Shown here piece after piece: positions 55,733-63,626 of a DNA stretch of 64,000 nucleotides. The DNA is from Alphaproteobacteria bacterium (GTDB lineage: Bacteria > Pseudomonadota > Alphaproteobacteria > Rhodobacterales > Rhodobacteraceae), in assembly GCA_030427405.1 (NCBI GenBank), contig JAUHXK010000002.1:186001-250000 (forward strand), read 5' to 3'. The first letter of the stretch is position 1, and each line of letters begins with the position of its first letter. The position numbers and the translations under genes were made by a program. A model generated the notes under the pieces. That model was not told the DNA's origin and did not search any database. It was given only the letters and a program-made list of their open reading frames with translations.

Positions 55733-56635
55733 TTAATTGAGCAGCAACACCGCCTCGACCCGGCGGTTCAGGCTGCGGCCCTGCGCTGTCGCATTTGATG
55801 CCATCGGCGCCAGGTAGCCGACGCCTTTTGCCTCGATCCGGTCGGGCGCGACGCCATGGGCGTCGATCAGCCGGGTGCGAACGGCCTCGGCGCGCCGGGT
55901 GCTGACGGCAATATTGGCCTGTAGGTCCCCGGTATCATCGGTATGGCCGACCAAAGCCAGTCGGGTGCCCGGATTAGCTGCCAGATACGCCGCCAGCCGG
56001 GTCAACGACGGGAACGGTCCAGGGCCAAGGGCCACCTCGCCGGTCTGAAAGCTTAGATCCCGGAGGACGACATGCCCGTCCTGCACCAGGGTCGAAATCA
56101 GCGCATCGCTACCGGGTTCGGGGGGGCGGGCCGTCGGTGTCGGCGCAGGCGCGGACAGGCCCGATGACACCCGGATCAGTTGAACATAGCCATCGGGCGC
56201 ATTGCGGCTGACCAGCAGGCTCAGCACATCCGTGCCGCGTTGGGCAGACAGGAACCGATAGTCATTGATGGCGACATACATATCCGGGGTTGGCACGACC
56301 TCGGTCCCGTACCGGAAGTCAAAGCCGCCACAGGCACGCGCTTCGCACTGAAACAGGATTTCGTACCCCTGCGCTTCGATCTGTTCGCGCATCGGCGCCA
56401 TGATCTGCAAGGTCGTGCTTGCCCCGATCTGCATGCGCCAGGTGAACCTTTCGACGCGCCCTTCGACCTGGCGCACCGGTATTGTGCCGTCGGCAAAGAC
56501 ACCAATCGGAAGATCATAGCTGTCCAACGCACTGATCCGTTCGCTCACCAGGCGCGACCCGGCGGGCAGGGTCAGGTCCTGTGCAACCGCAGGGCCGCAG
56601 AGCACCAGAATCAGCAGAGCAAGCGTACGGATCAT
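55733..56635 (-). CDS. OmpA-family protein
   Basis: 300 residues from ATG 56635. A signal peptide (MIRTLALLILVLCGPAVA) precedes a DUF4892-like N-terminal half (PAGSRLVSERISALDSYDLPIG) and a C-terminal OmpA peptidoglycan-binding domain (LRDLSFQTGEVALG, LALVGHTDDTGDLQANIAVSTRRAEAVRTRLI). It is expected in the periplasm/outer membrane. Its start overlaps the upstream AhpD-like gene stop (ATGA). Confidence 0.9.
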   Translation of the reverse strand: MIRTLALLILVLCGPAVAQDLTLPAGSRLVSERISALDSYDLPIGVFADGTIPVRQVEGRVERFTWRMQIGASTTLQIMAPMREQIEAQGYEILFQCEARACGGFDFRYGTEVVPTPDMYVAINDYRFLSAQRGTDVLSLLVSRNAPDGYVQLIRVSSGLSAPAPTPTARPPEPGSDALISTLVQDGHVVLRDLSFQTGEVALGPGPFPSLTRLAAYLAANPGTRLALVGHTDDTGDLQANIAVSTRRAEAVRTRLIDAHGVAPDRIEAKGVGYLAPMASNATAQGRSLNRRVEAVLLLN

Positions 56636-57204
56636 CGGTGTTGCGCGTGATATTCCGGGTTCGGAACCATGGCCGTCGCGCTGGCAACGCGGTTGGACAT
56701 GTTGAAAAAACCGGCCACGTTGGCAATGTCCCAGATGTCGCGGTCCGAAAAGCCCGCATCGCGCAGGGCCTGGCGGTCCGGTTCCTCGATTTCGGCGCTG
56801 GCGGTGGTCATCTTGGCCGCAAAATCCAGCATCGCTCGTTGGCGCCCATCCAGGGGCGCGACGCGGTAGTTCATCACCAGCATTTCGCCCAACTGCGGAT
56901 TTCCCGACAGCTGCCGGACGGCTGCGCCATGGGCGACAAGGCAATAAAAGCACTTGTTGATCGACGAAACGACCACGGCGATCATCTCGCGTTCCAGCTT
57001 GGTCAGGCCGCTATCGGCCAGCATCAGGTCGTTATACATCGTCGTAAACGCGTTCAGCTTGTCGATGTCGAACGCGTTGGCCTTCAGCACGTTCGGGATC
57101 ATGCCCAGCTTTTCAACGCAAATGTCGAAATATTTCCGGGTTTCGGGGGGCAGCGGGTCCACCATGGGCAGATCCAGCGCGGTGGGCTTGTCCTGATCGG
57201 TCAC
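56632..57204 (-). CDS. Carboxymuconolactone decarboxylase / AhpD-like protein
   Basis: 190 residues from GTG 57204, chosen for GGGAGAG upstream. The AhpD-type active site is visible as CFYCLVAHG with the CxxC and histidine, in the context LTKLEREMIAVVVSSINKC. The peroxidase-related subgroup (uncharacterised peroxidase-related protein family) fits best. It overlaps the OmpA gene start and follows the GNAT gene by 14 bases. Confidence 0.9.
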   Translation of the reverse strand: MTDQDKPTALDLPMVDPLPPETRKYFDICVEKLGMIPNVLKANAFDIDKLNAFTTMYNDLMLADSGLTKLEREMIAVVVSSINKCFYCLVAHGAAVRQLSGNPQLGEMLVMNYRVAPLDGRQRAMLDFAAKMTTASAEIEEPDRQALRDAGFSDRDIWDIANVAGFFNMSNRVASATAMVPNPEYHAQHR

Positions 57205-57218
57205 GATTATCTCTCCCT

Positions 57219-57929
57219 TCAGACGCGATGGCGGTAATGATACCCGCCGACGTTTTGCATCCCCAACGCGTTGTACAGGCCGTTGGCGCCCTGATTGGCC
57301 TTGGTGCAAATAACGCTAAGGGACTGCGCGCCATTGTCCAGCGCCCAAAAGGCCGCGGCGCGCATGGCCCATTGGCCCAGCCCCCTGCGGCGATGGTCAG
57401 GCATGATTTCCAGCGCGTGCACCATCGCGACCTCCTGATGGATTGCAACGAAGGCCACGCCGGCAGGCTGATCGGAATGCCGGATCAGCAACCCGGTCTT
57501 TGGTCCGGCTGCCCGATCCATCACCGCCAAACGTTCTGGCCCGATACCGCCCGCCGCCCAGATTTCGCGCATGATCGCCAGCGGCTCCCAAATGGCAAAG
57601 GCCGTGACCGGCGGAACCGGCGTATCTGTCAAATGGGCAACCGGACAGGCGTAAATATTGACCGGATCCAGAATGTCATACCCCCGCCGCTCCAACGCGG
57701 CATCCAGCGCCTCGTCGCCCGGTCGCAGGCAAAAAATGCGTTTTTGCCCCATGGCCAGCATTGCGGCTTCGGCAGCATCTATGTCGGTTGCGGTCACATC
57801 GCCCATGCGGCTTGCCGCCGATACACGCGACCCGCCACCCAGACCCTGGCGCACAAGAAACGGCCCGACAGTTTCATATTTGGCAGCCGGCCAAGTGCCG
57901 TCTACCACGTCGGGCCAATGAACACTCAT
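57219..57929 (-). CDS. GNAT-family N-acetyltransferase
   Basis: 236 residues. The acetyl-CoA motif is in the C-terminal half: ALEIMPDHRRRGLGQWAMRAAAFWAL (RRxGxG/A), then LYNALGMQNVGGYHYR. The N-terminal half may be a second, degenerate GNAT lobe. The substrate is unknown. It overlaps the CinA-type gene by four bases (ATGA). Confidence 0.85.
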   Translation of the reverse strand: MSVHWPDVVDGTWPAAKYETVGPFLVRQGLGGGSRVSAASRMGDVTATDIDAAEAAMLAMGQKRIFCLRPGDEALDAALERRGYDILDPVNIYACPVAHLTDTPVPPVTAFAIWEPLAIMREIWAAGGIGPERLAVMDRAAGPKTGLLIRHSDQPAGVAFVAIHQEVAMVHALEIMPDHRRRGLGQWAMRAAAFWALDNGAQSLSVICTKANQGANGLYNALGMQNVGGYHYRHRV

Positions 57930-58648
57930 GCTTCCAGCGCCCGCGCCAATCTGGTCATGGCCGCGTCAATGCGGGCCCCTTCGGTGCCGCGCACGACCAC
58001 GTTGGCGCCGAACACGCCGTTGATCTGGAATGGATAGCACCCGATGGACAAATCGGCGAACTCTTCGGCCAGCTCCGAAAGCGTCGCCGCGATGTCCCCT
58101 TCGCCCCGGTCGACGCGCAGCGTTTGCGACAACAAGGGGCGTCCGCCGGTCAACCCCGGCAAAACACTGGCGACCATCGCCTGAAACACTGAAGGCACAC
58201 CGGCCATCACGTGCACGTTTTCGATGGTGAACCCCGGCGCGGTCGATACAGGGTTGTCGATCAGGGTTGCCGGGTCCGGGATGCGCGCCATCCGCAACCG
58301 GGCCTGGTTCAGCTCTTGCCCGGACTTTTTGTAGTGCGCTTCAAGCAGCGCCCGCGCGTCTGCCCGGACATCGATATGCGCCCCGAAAGCGCGTGCAATG
58401 CAGTCTGCGGTGATGTCGTCGTGGGTCGGACCTATTCCGCCACTGGTAAAGACATGGTCGAAATCGTCCGACAACGCCCTGACCGCGCTTTCGATGGCGG
58501 GGGCCTCGTCACTGACGACGCGTACTTCTTTCAGGTCGATCCCAAGCTTGGTCAGCTCTTGCGCGAGAAAGTGCATATTGGCGTCGCGTGTGCGCCCCGA
58601 CAGGATTTCGTCCCCGATCACAAGCATCGCAGCGGTTGGATTAGACAT
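57926..58648 (-). CDS. CinA/MoaB-type competence-damage protein domain
   Basis: 240 residues from ATG 58648, with AAGGA upstream. The molybdopterin-binding fold pattern is plain: VIGDEILSGRTRDANMHFLAQEL, FTSGGIGPTHDDITADCIARAF and GVPSVFQAMVASVLP. It corresponds to the N-terminal half of CinA only (the nicotinamide deamidase part is absent), so it belongs to the COG1058 family; ADP-ribose pyrophosphatase activity has been reported for relatives. It is first in the unit running to the OmpA gene. Confidence 0.88.
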   Translation of the reverse strand: MSNPTAAMLVIGDEILSGRTRDANMHFLAQELTKLGIDLKEVRVVSDEAPAIESAVRALSDDFDHVFTSGGIGPTHDDITADCIARAFGAHIDVRADARALLEAHYKKSGQELNQARLRMARIPDPATLIDNPVSTAPGFTIENVHVMAGVPSVFQAMVASVLPGLTGGRPLLSQTLRVDRGEGDIAATLSELAEEFADLSIGCYPFQINGVFGANVVVRGTEGARIDAAMTRLARALEA

Positions 58649-58724
58649 GATCCGTCCTTTCATCTTGGGGAACACCGGCAAGATACCCGCGCCACTTGTT
58701 CCTGCAAGGGCTGATTAGAGACTG

Positions 58725-58950
58725 TCAGCGGAATTCGCGGGTTACGCCTGCCGCGACCGTGTCAAACAGATCAACTTTCCCCAGGGACCGGGCCAGGATC
58801 ATCGCACCTTCGAGCGCAGCAAGCGTCTGGGCAGCCCGCGCCTGCGGATCAGCGGCCCCGGCCTTGTCGAAAACGGCCGTCAGCCAGGCAATGTTGCGGT
58901 CAAAGAACACGCCGGTCTGGTCTGACCCTTCCAAGGCGGGCGGGCGCAGG
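58725..58950 (-). pseudogene. C-terminal remnant of a TetR-family regulator
   Basis: The minus-strand frame ending at 58725 reads DQTGVFFDRNIAWLTAVFDKAG...ARAAQTLAALEGAMILARSLGKVDLFDTVAAGVTREF. This is the pattern of the last 70 or so residues of TetR/AcrR C-terminal domains (the LAALEGAMILAR segment is characteristic). No N-terminal helix-turn-helix exists: upstream the same frame runs antisense through sfsA and has no homology. The regulator appears to have lost its 5' part where sfsA now begins. Confidence 0.55.
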
Positions 58951-58964
58951 GTATGGCTGACCCC

Positions 58965-59657
58965 ATGAAGTTTGCCGTACCCTTGGTCCCCGCCCGCCTT
59001 ATCCGCCGTTACAAGCGCTTTCTGGCCGATTGCAGGCTGGAAGACGGGCGCGAAGTGACCGCCCATTGCGCCAATCCCGGGTCCATGATGGGCCTGGCCG
59101 TTCCGGGCGAGAAAATCTGGCTTGAACCAAATGACGACCCCCGGAAGAAGCTGAAATTCGGATGGCGGCTGGTTGATCATGAGAACGGTCATTTTACGGG
59201 CGTCGATACATCTGTGCCGAACAAGGCCCTGCGCGCAGCGCTTGAGGCTGGCGAAATTCCCGAACTGGCCCATTACCGAACCGTCCGGGCCGAGGTGAAA
59301 TACGGTGAAAACAGCCGTATCGACTTTCTGCTGACCCAACCCGGCCTTGCAGATGTTTATGTCGAAGTCAAAAGCGTGACGCTTTCGCGCCAACCCGGTC
59401 TGGCCGAATTTCCCGACAGCGTCACCAAACGCGGCACCAAACACCTGGGCGAACTGGCCGCCATGGCGCAACAGGGGCACCGGGCGATCATGCTGTATTT
59501 GGTCCAGCGCACCGATTGCGACCACTTTGAACTGGCCGCCGATATCGACCCGGCCTATGCGGCTGCATTTTCAGCGGCGCAGGCACAAGGCGTCGAGCGG
59601 CTGATTTACGGAACACGCATATCGCCCCGGGGCGTTTGGGTACGCCCCTTCCCGTGA
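58965..59657 (+). CDS. sfsA: Sugar fermentation stimulation protein A
   Basis: 230 residues from ATG 58965, which aligns with the E. coli start (FxxPLxxAxLIxRYKRFLAD); an ATG four codons earlier is possible. Family motifs are CANPGSMMGLAVPGEKIWL, EVKYGENSRIDFLL, VYVEVKSVTLSRQPGLAEFPDSVTKRG. The D...EVK arrangement belongs to a nuclease-like fold. The role is uncertain (DNA-binding or nuclease-like regulator of maltose genes in E. coli). It begins next to the TetR remnant. Confidence 0.93.
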   Translation: MKFAVPLVPARLIRRYKRFLADCRLEDGREVTAHCANPGSMMGLAVPGEKIWLEPNDDPRKKLKFGWRLVDHENGHFTGVDTSVPNKALRAALEAGEIPELAHYRTVRAEVKYGENSRIDFLLTQPGLADVYVEVKSVTLSRQPGLAEFPDSVTKRGTKHLGELAAMAQQGHRAIMLYLVQRTDCDHFELAADIDPAYAAAFSAAQAQGVERLIYGTRISPRGVWVRPFP

Positions 59658-59751
59658 CAGCAACACGCACGAGGTTTTGATAGCCGCACAGTCTGATCTG
59701 CGGCACAGATGCCCTTGCTCAAATTGGGTTTCCAACTTATTCCACAACAAC

Positions 59752-60471
59752 ATGAGTGGCTTACATTACATAGACTTGTACTGCGAACGCACTGCTCCCG
59801 GCTTCTGGAACGAGCCGGTGAACGCAGCAAGCAATCTTGCATTTCTAATAGCCGCCGCGGCTGCGTATCGTGTTGCTCTGAATCGCGACCGCCTGGATGC
59901 ACCAGAATTAGGAGTGATTACTCTGGGCGGCCTGATAGGGATCGGGTCATTCCTCTTTCACACGCTGGCAAACAGCTGGTCCGAGATTGCGGATGTCATT
60001 CCGATTTGGAGCTTCGTAGTGTGTTTTGTCGTGTTGGTAATCTATCGCTTTACGCGGGAAAACCTGTTCAGGACGGCCCGGATAGCAGCGATAGGCGCCC
60101 TGATTACTGTAGGCACAGTCTGGTTCACCGCTGGGGACGTCATCACCGATTCAGGCGCGCCCAGCGACAGGTTCAACGGGTCCTTGCAATACGCCCCCGC
60201 TCTGATCGCGCTGATCATTTTTGCCGGGTTGACACAGCTTCGCAATCACCCTGCCCGGCTCTATGTCACTGGCGCAGCAGTAACGTTCTTTGTTTCACTG
60301 ATATTTCGCAGCATTGACCTGGCAAATTGCGGAGAGAACGAGATCGGAACCCACTTTGTCTGGCACCTATTGAACGGGCTTATGGTCGGGCTGCTCCTGC
60401 AGGCACTTGTGCGTCACTTTCCGCCTCAAGGCGCGAAAACCAAGTCACATCCCACCAATTCTCCACTGTAA
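59752..60471 (+). CDS. Ceramidase-like (CREST superfamily) membrane protein
   Basis: 239 residues from ATG 59752. Six or seven membrane helices. Family marks are YIDLYCERTAPGFWNEPVNAASNLAFLIAA near the N-terminus, GSFLFHTLANSWSEIADVIPIW with zinc-ligand histidine and aspartate, and GTHFVWHLLNGLMVG with the HxxxH pair. It resembles alkaline ceramidase and PER1-like hydrolases; the bacterial substrate is unknown. The gene is less GC-rich than its surroundings and has no clear ribosome site, so transfer is possible. Confidence 0.83.
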   Translation: MSGLHYIDLYCERTAPGFWNEPVNAASNLAFLIAAAAAYRVALNRDRLDAPELGVITLGGLIGIGSFLFHTLANSWSEIADVIPIWSFVVCFVVLVIYRFTRENLFRTARIAAIGALITVGTVWFTAGDVITDSGAPSDRFNGSLQYAPALIALIIFAGLTQLRNHPARLYVTGAAVTFFVSLIFRSIDLANCGENEIGTHFVWHLLNGLMVGLLLQALVRHFPPQGAKTKSHPTNSPL

Positions 60472-60629
60472 ACCATCAGGTCGGCGGACCGCGTGGCCAC
60501 GTGGCAAGCCGATCCCTTGAACTCGAACGCGCCTGCGCCATCTGAACGGTATGGGCCAACTCCCTCTGGTACTTTCTGCACAAGCAGCGTAAAAGAAATG
60601 CTGCGCGAAACATTTGGAGCTTAGCGTCG

Positions 60630-61442
60630 ATGAAGGACCATCGTGGCCGCCTGACAAAGGACGGTATCCGCATATACGAACAAGGTGACTTTGCCGGGAT
60701 GCACGCGGCGGGGGCCTTGGCTGCGCGAATTCTCGATGACGTCGCAAGCCACGTCTTTCCCGGCCAGACAACGGGCGAGATCGACCGGATCATCACGCAG
60801 ATGGTCGAAGATGCGGGCGCGACCTCGGCCACGATCGGATACAAGGGCTATCAGCACGCCAGTTGCATCAGCGTGAACCATGTCGTTTGCCACGGTATCC
60901 CCGGCGAGAAAAAGCTGAAGGATGGCGATATTCTGAATATCGACGTCACCGTGATCGTGGATGGCTGGTATGGCGACACGTCACGCATGTACGTGGCCGG
61001 GAAACTGCCGCGCAAGGCGGAACGGTTGATCCAGGTGACCCATGACGCCCTGTTCAAGGGGATCGAGACGGTCAAGCCGGGCAATACGTTCGGCGATATC
61101 GGCCACGCCATTCAGGCCTATGTCGAGGCACACCGGATGAGCGTTGTTCGCGATTTCTGCGGCCACGGGCTGGGGCGGGTGTTCCACGCGCCGCCAAACG
61201 TGCTGCATTATGGCCGTCCGGGAACGGGTGCCGTTCTGGAAGAGGGCATGTTCTTTACAATCGAACCGATGGTCAACCTTGGCCGTCCGGAAACCAAGAC
61301 CCTGGCCGATGACTGGACCGCCGTGACCCGCGACAAGTCGCTGTCGGCGCAGTTTGAACATTCGGTTGGCGTCACCGCAAATGGCGTTGAGATTTTCACG
61401 CTTTCACCCGGCGGCAAGTTCCACCCGACCTATTCGTCCTGA
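60630..61442 (+). CDS. map: Methionine aminopeptidase, type I
   Basis: 270 residues with GGAG ten bases upstream. The five metal ligands fall in the expected places: DILNIDVTVIVDGWYGDTSRM (two Asp), GHGLGRVFH (His), FFTIEPMVN (Glu) and QFEHSVGVT (Glu). It removes the initiator methionine. The HASCISVNHVVCHGIP segment holds the substrate-binding histidine. A perfect 25-base palindrome follows the stop. Confidence 0.96.
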   Translation: MKDHRGRLTKDGIRIYEQGDFAGMHAAGALAARILDDVASHVFPGQTTGEIDRIITQMVEDAGATSATIGYKGYQHASCISVNHVVCHGIPGEKKLKDGDILNIDVTVIVDGWYGDTSRMYVAGKLPRKAERLIQVTHDALFKGIETVKPGNTFGDIGHAIQAYVEAHRMSVVRDFCGHGLGRVFHAPPNVLHYGRPGTGAVLEEGMFFTIEPMVNLGRPETKTLADDWTAVTRDKSLSAQFEHSVGVTANGVEIFTLSPGGKFHPTYSS

Positions 61443-61449
61443 TCCACCC

Positions 61450-61474
61450 GTTTCTGCGAGAAACTCGCAGAAAC
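61450..61474. repeat. Perfect 25-base palindrome after map
   Basis: GTTTCTGCGAG-AAA-CTCGCAGAAAC, eight bases after the map stop and between convergent genes. It can form an 11-bp hairpin with a three-base loop. There is no U-run, so it may be an RNA-stabilising or rho-assisted end. Confidence 0.55.
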
Positions 61475-61569
61475 ATGCCTGACCTCAAGGTGTTACCGAA
61501 GCTTGGGCGCGTTTTAGCGCGGCTGACCAGAGGTCGAAACGCCACTCGGGCCAGTAGATCGCGGCTGGA

Positions 61570-62205
61570 TCAAAGACCCAAAAGACCCGGTACGTCGGAC
61601 ATGTCGGAAAACACTTCTGCGCCAATGTCGGCCAACCTTGCCCCATCGTCATGGGCGGCATAGCCCAGGCACCGCATATCCGCAAGGATCGCGGCAGTCA
61701 CGCCGCTTGGGCTGTCTTCGATGACAACGGGGGACTGCGCGCCAAAATGCGCTGCGGCTGTGCGAAACATGGTTGGGTCGGGCTTGGCGGTTCCCAGGAC
61801 ATGGGCCGAGAACATGACGTCGCGAAACCGGTCCCACAGGCCGTTCTGGCCCAACGTGATCTCCATCTTGACCGGGCTGCCGTTGGACGCCACGCAAAAC
61901 GGCACCTTGTTTTGGTCCAGTGTATCCAGCAACGCGACGATACCATCAATCAATGGCACGCCAGCCTGCAAGGCCGCGTAAATCTCGCCATAGACCTCGT
62001 CGACCCAGTCTTCGGGCAAATCTGCCCCAAGGTCGCGCGCCTTGTCCCCGACACCGACCATCGTGCCGCCGACGAAGCGCGACATGCATTCCTCCAGGGA
62101 CAGCGTCAGGCCATATCCGGCAAGGTTGCGGACAAGCGCGCGGTTCGCGATGACCTCGCTGTCGACCAGTACGCCGTCGCAATCGAAAATGACAAGATCA
62201 TGCAT
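61570..62205 (-). CDS. HAD-superfamily phosphatase (HAD-IA)
   Basis: 211 residues with GGAG upstream. HAD motifs: FDCDGVLVDSE (nucleophile Asp), VASNGSPVKMEI, lysine in GTAKPDP, and VIEDSPSGVTAA. It belongs to the phosphoglycolate phosphatase / beta-phosphoglucomutase-like group. It is alone between map (convergent) and the quinone oxidoreductase gene on the same strand. Confidence 0.9.
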   Translation of the reverse strand: MHDLVIFDCDGVLVDSEVIANRALVRNLAGYGLTLSLEECMSRFVGGTMVGVGDKARDLGADLPEDWVDEVYGEIYAALQAGVPLIDGIVALLDTLDQNKVPFCVASNGSPVKMEITLGQNGLWDRFRDVMFSAHVLGTAKPDPTMFRTAAAHFGAQSPVVIEDSPSGVTAAILADMRCLGYAAHDDGARLADIGAEVFSDMSDVPGLLGL

Positions 62206-62331
62206 GGGCGGCTCCGTTGTTTATCTGCGACAGGGCCTACCCAAGGTCAGACGCGGCTGCAATCGGGCAAACGCATTTTGCCGCGTGATGTTGCCGCGAC
62301 CGCGACAGGATGCACGGTCGCGGCACCGATA

Positions 62332-63174
62332 TCAGGCCAGCGCCGCGGCGACGGCCTGTTTCATCGGTGTCGGCGCGTGCCCGATCAGCCTTGCCAGGGC
62401 GCCGCTTTCGTCCAATAGCCATCCGTTGGCGGCACCTGCCTCGGCGTCGGCGATAAAGGCCGCAACGGGCTCAGGCAGCCCAACCGAGGTCAGGACACCG
62501 GCATAATCGTCCTTCGGCAGCGAGGTATAGGGAATGTTCTGGCCGGTTTGCGCCGACACCTCGGCCGCCATATCCGCCAGCGTGAATGCATCCCCGCCCA
62601 GTTCATAGGTCTGGTTTTCATGCCCGGCCCCGGCAACGGCCGCGGCCAGCGCTTCGGCATAGTCCTTGCGGGTTGCGGGGCTGACCCGGCCGGCGCCGAC
62701 ACTGCCGACCATTCCACCGGCCTGAATCGAAGGTTTCAGGCTGTCGGTCCAGTTCTCGATGTACCACCCGTTGCGCAGCACGGTGACCTGCAGACCCGAG
62801 GCCGACAACAGCTTTTCGGTTTCCTTGTGATCCTGGGCAATCATCAGCGGCGAGCTGTCGGCGCGGGTGATCGAGGTATAGACGATGCGTTGTACCCCGG
62901 CGGCTTTGGCGGCCTCGATCACGTTGCGGTGCTGGCCGGTGCGGTCGTTGAAATCGCTGGACGAAATCAGGGCCAGCACCGTGACACCCTGCAGCGCAGG
63001 GACCAGCATTTCGGGTTTGGTATAGTCAAACGCACGCGCCGCAACGCCCATGTCCGACAGTTTTTCAGGCGAGCGCGCCAGGGCGACGATGTTTTCCGGC
63101 CCGGTAAGTGTTTTCAGTTTCTCGATGGCCAGGCGGCCCAGCTGTCCGGATGCCCCGGTAACGGCGAAAGTCAT
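62332..63174 (-). CDS. qorB: NAD(P)H:quinone oxidoreductase QorB-like (SDR, NmrA-type)
   Basis: 280 residues with AAGGAC upstream. The atypical SDR signature TGASGQLGRLAIEKL, then LALISSSDFNDRTGQHRNVIEAAKAAGVQRIVYTSITRAD and LRNGWYIENW correspond to E. coli YtfG (QorB). It reduces quinones with NADPH. The divergent gene encodes an HxlR regulator, the same arrangement as ytfG-ytfH in E. coli, so redox-responsive control is likely. Confidence 0.88.
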   Translation of the reverse strand: MTFAVTGASGQLGRLAIEKLKTLTGPENIVALARSPEKLSDMGVAARAFDYTKPEMLVPALQGVTVLALISSSDFNDRTGQHRNVIEAAKAAGVQRIVYTSITRADSSPLMIAQDHKETEKLLSASGLQVTVLRNGWYIENWTDSLKPSIQAGGMVGSVGAGRVSPATRKDYAEALAAAVAGAGHENQTYELGGDAFTLADMAAEVSAQTGQNIPYTSLPKDDYAGVLTSVGLPEPVAAFIADAEAGAANGWLLDESGALARLIGHAPTPMKQAVAAALA

Positions 63175-63222
63175 GGTCTGCGTCCTTCTTCCGATTGTTG
63201 ACAGGGCGATATCTAACGCCTA

Positions 63223-63239
63223 ACTTACGAAAAGGAAGT
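63223..63239. promoter_or_regulatory. Near-palindrome in the qorB/HxlR promoter region
   Basis: ACTTAC-GAAAA-GGAAGT (five of six paired) between the two divergent starts. A candidate HxlR/QorR operator. Confidence 0.5.
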
Positions 63240-63257
63240 ACGCACAATTTTGTTAGT

Positions 63258-63626
63258 ATGAAAAAACACGCACTCCATATGAAAGCCGACGTGATGAGCG
63301 CGAAATGCCCGTCGCGGCAATTGTTCAACCACGTGACCAGCAAATGGGGCGTTTTGGTGTTAATGGCGCTTGTTCCGGGCACCCAACGCTACAGCGACCT
63401 GCGGCGCAGAATCGACGGCGTCAGTGAAAGGATGCTGGCACAAACTTTGCGAACGCTGGAAAAGGACGGGTTCATCCTGCGCAAGGCCTACAAAGTTGTT
63501 CCGCCGCATGTGGAATATACGCTTACCCCACTTGGGATGGGCGCGGCCGAGCGGGTGATGTCACTGGCCCAGTACCTGGAAGGAGCCTTGGACGACGGGC
63601 GCATTCAACTGGCCGCATCGGCCTGA
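63258..63626 (+). CDS. HxlR-family redox-type regulator
   Basis: 122 residues from ATG 63258; later ATGs at 63279 and 63294 are possible starts. The HxlR winged-helix pattern is CPSRQLFNHVTSKWGVLVLMALVPG, RYSDLRRRIDGVSERMLAQTLRTLEKDG and RKAYKVVPPHVEYTLTPLG. The cysteine at residue 17 is in the place used for thiol sensing by YodB/HypR/QorR. It is divergent from qorB. Its 3' end overlaps the convergent rsmD by 22 bases. Confidence 0.9.
   Translation: MKKHALHMKADVMSAKCPSRQLFNHVTSKWGVLVLMALVPGTQRYSDLRRRIDGVSERMLAQTLRTLEKDGFILRKAYKVVPPHVEYTLTPLGMGAAERVMSLAQYLEGALDDGRIQLAASA

Noticed and set aside
58953..59525. Antisense continuation of the TetR remnant through sfsA
   Set aside because: Only the part below about 58950 looks like TetR. 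The rest has no HTH and is the reverse of sfsA.
61485..61570. Short minus-strand frame ending IYWPEWRFDLWSAALKRAQ after the HAD gene
   Set aside because: It reads like protein but the first part is out of frame with HAD and no family is recognised. Too short to call a gene.
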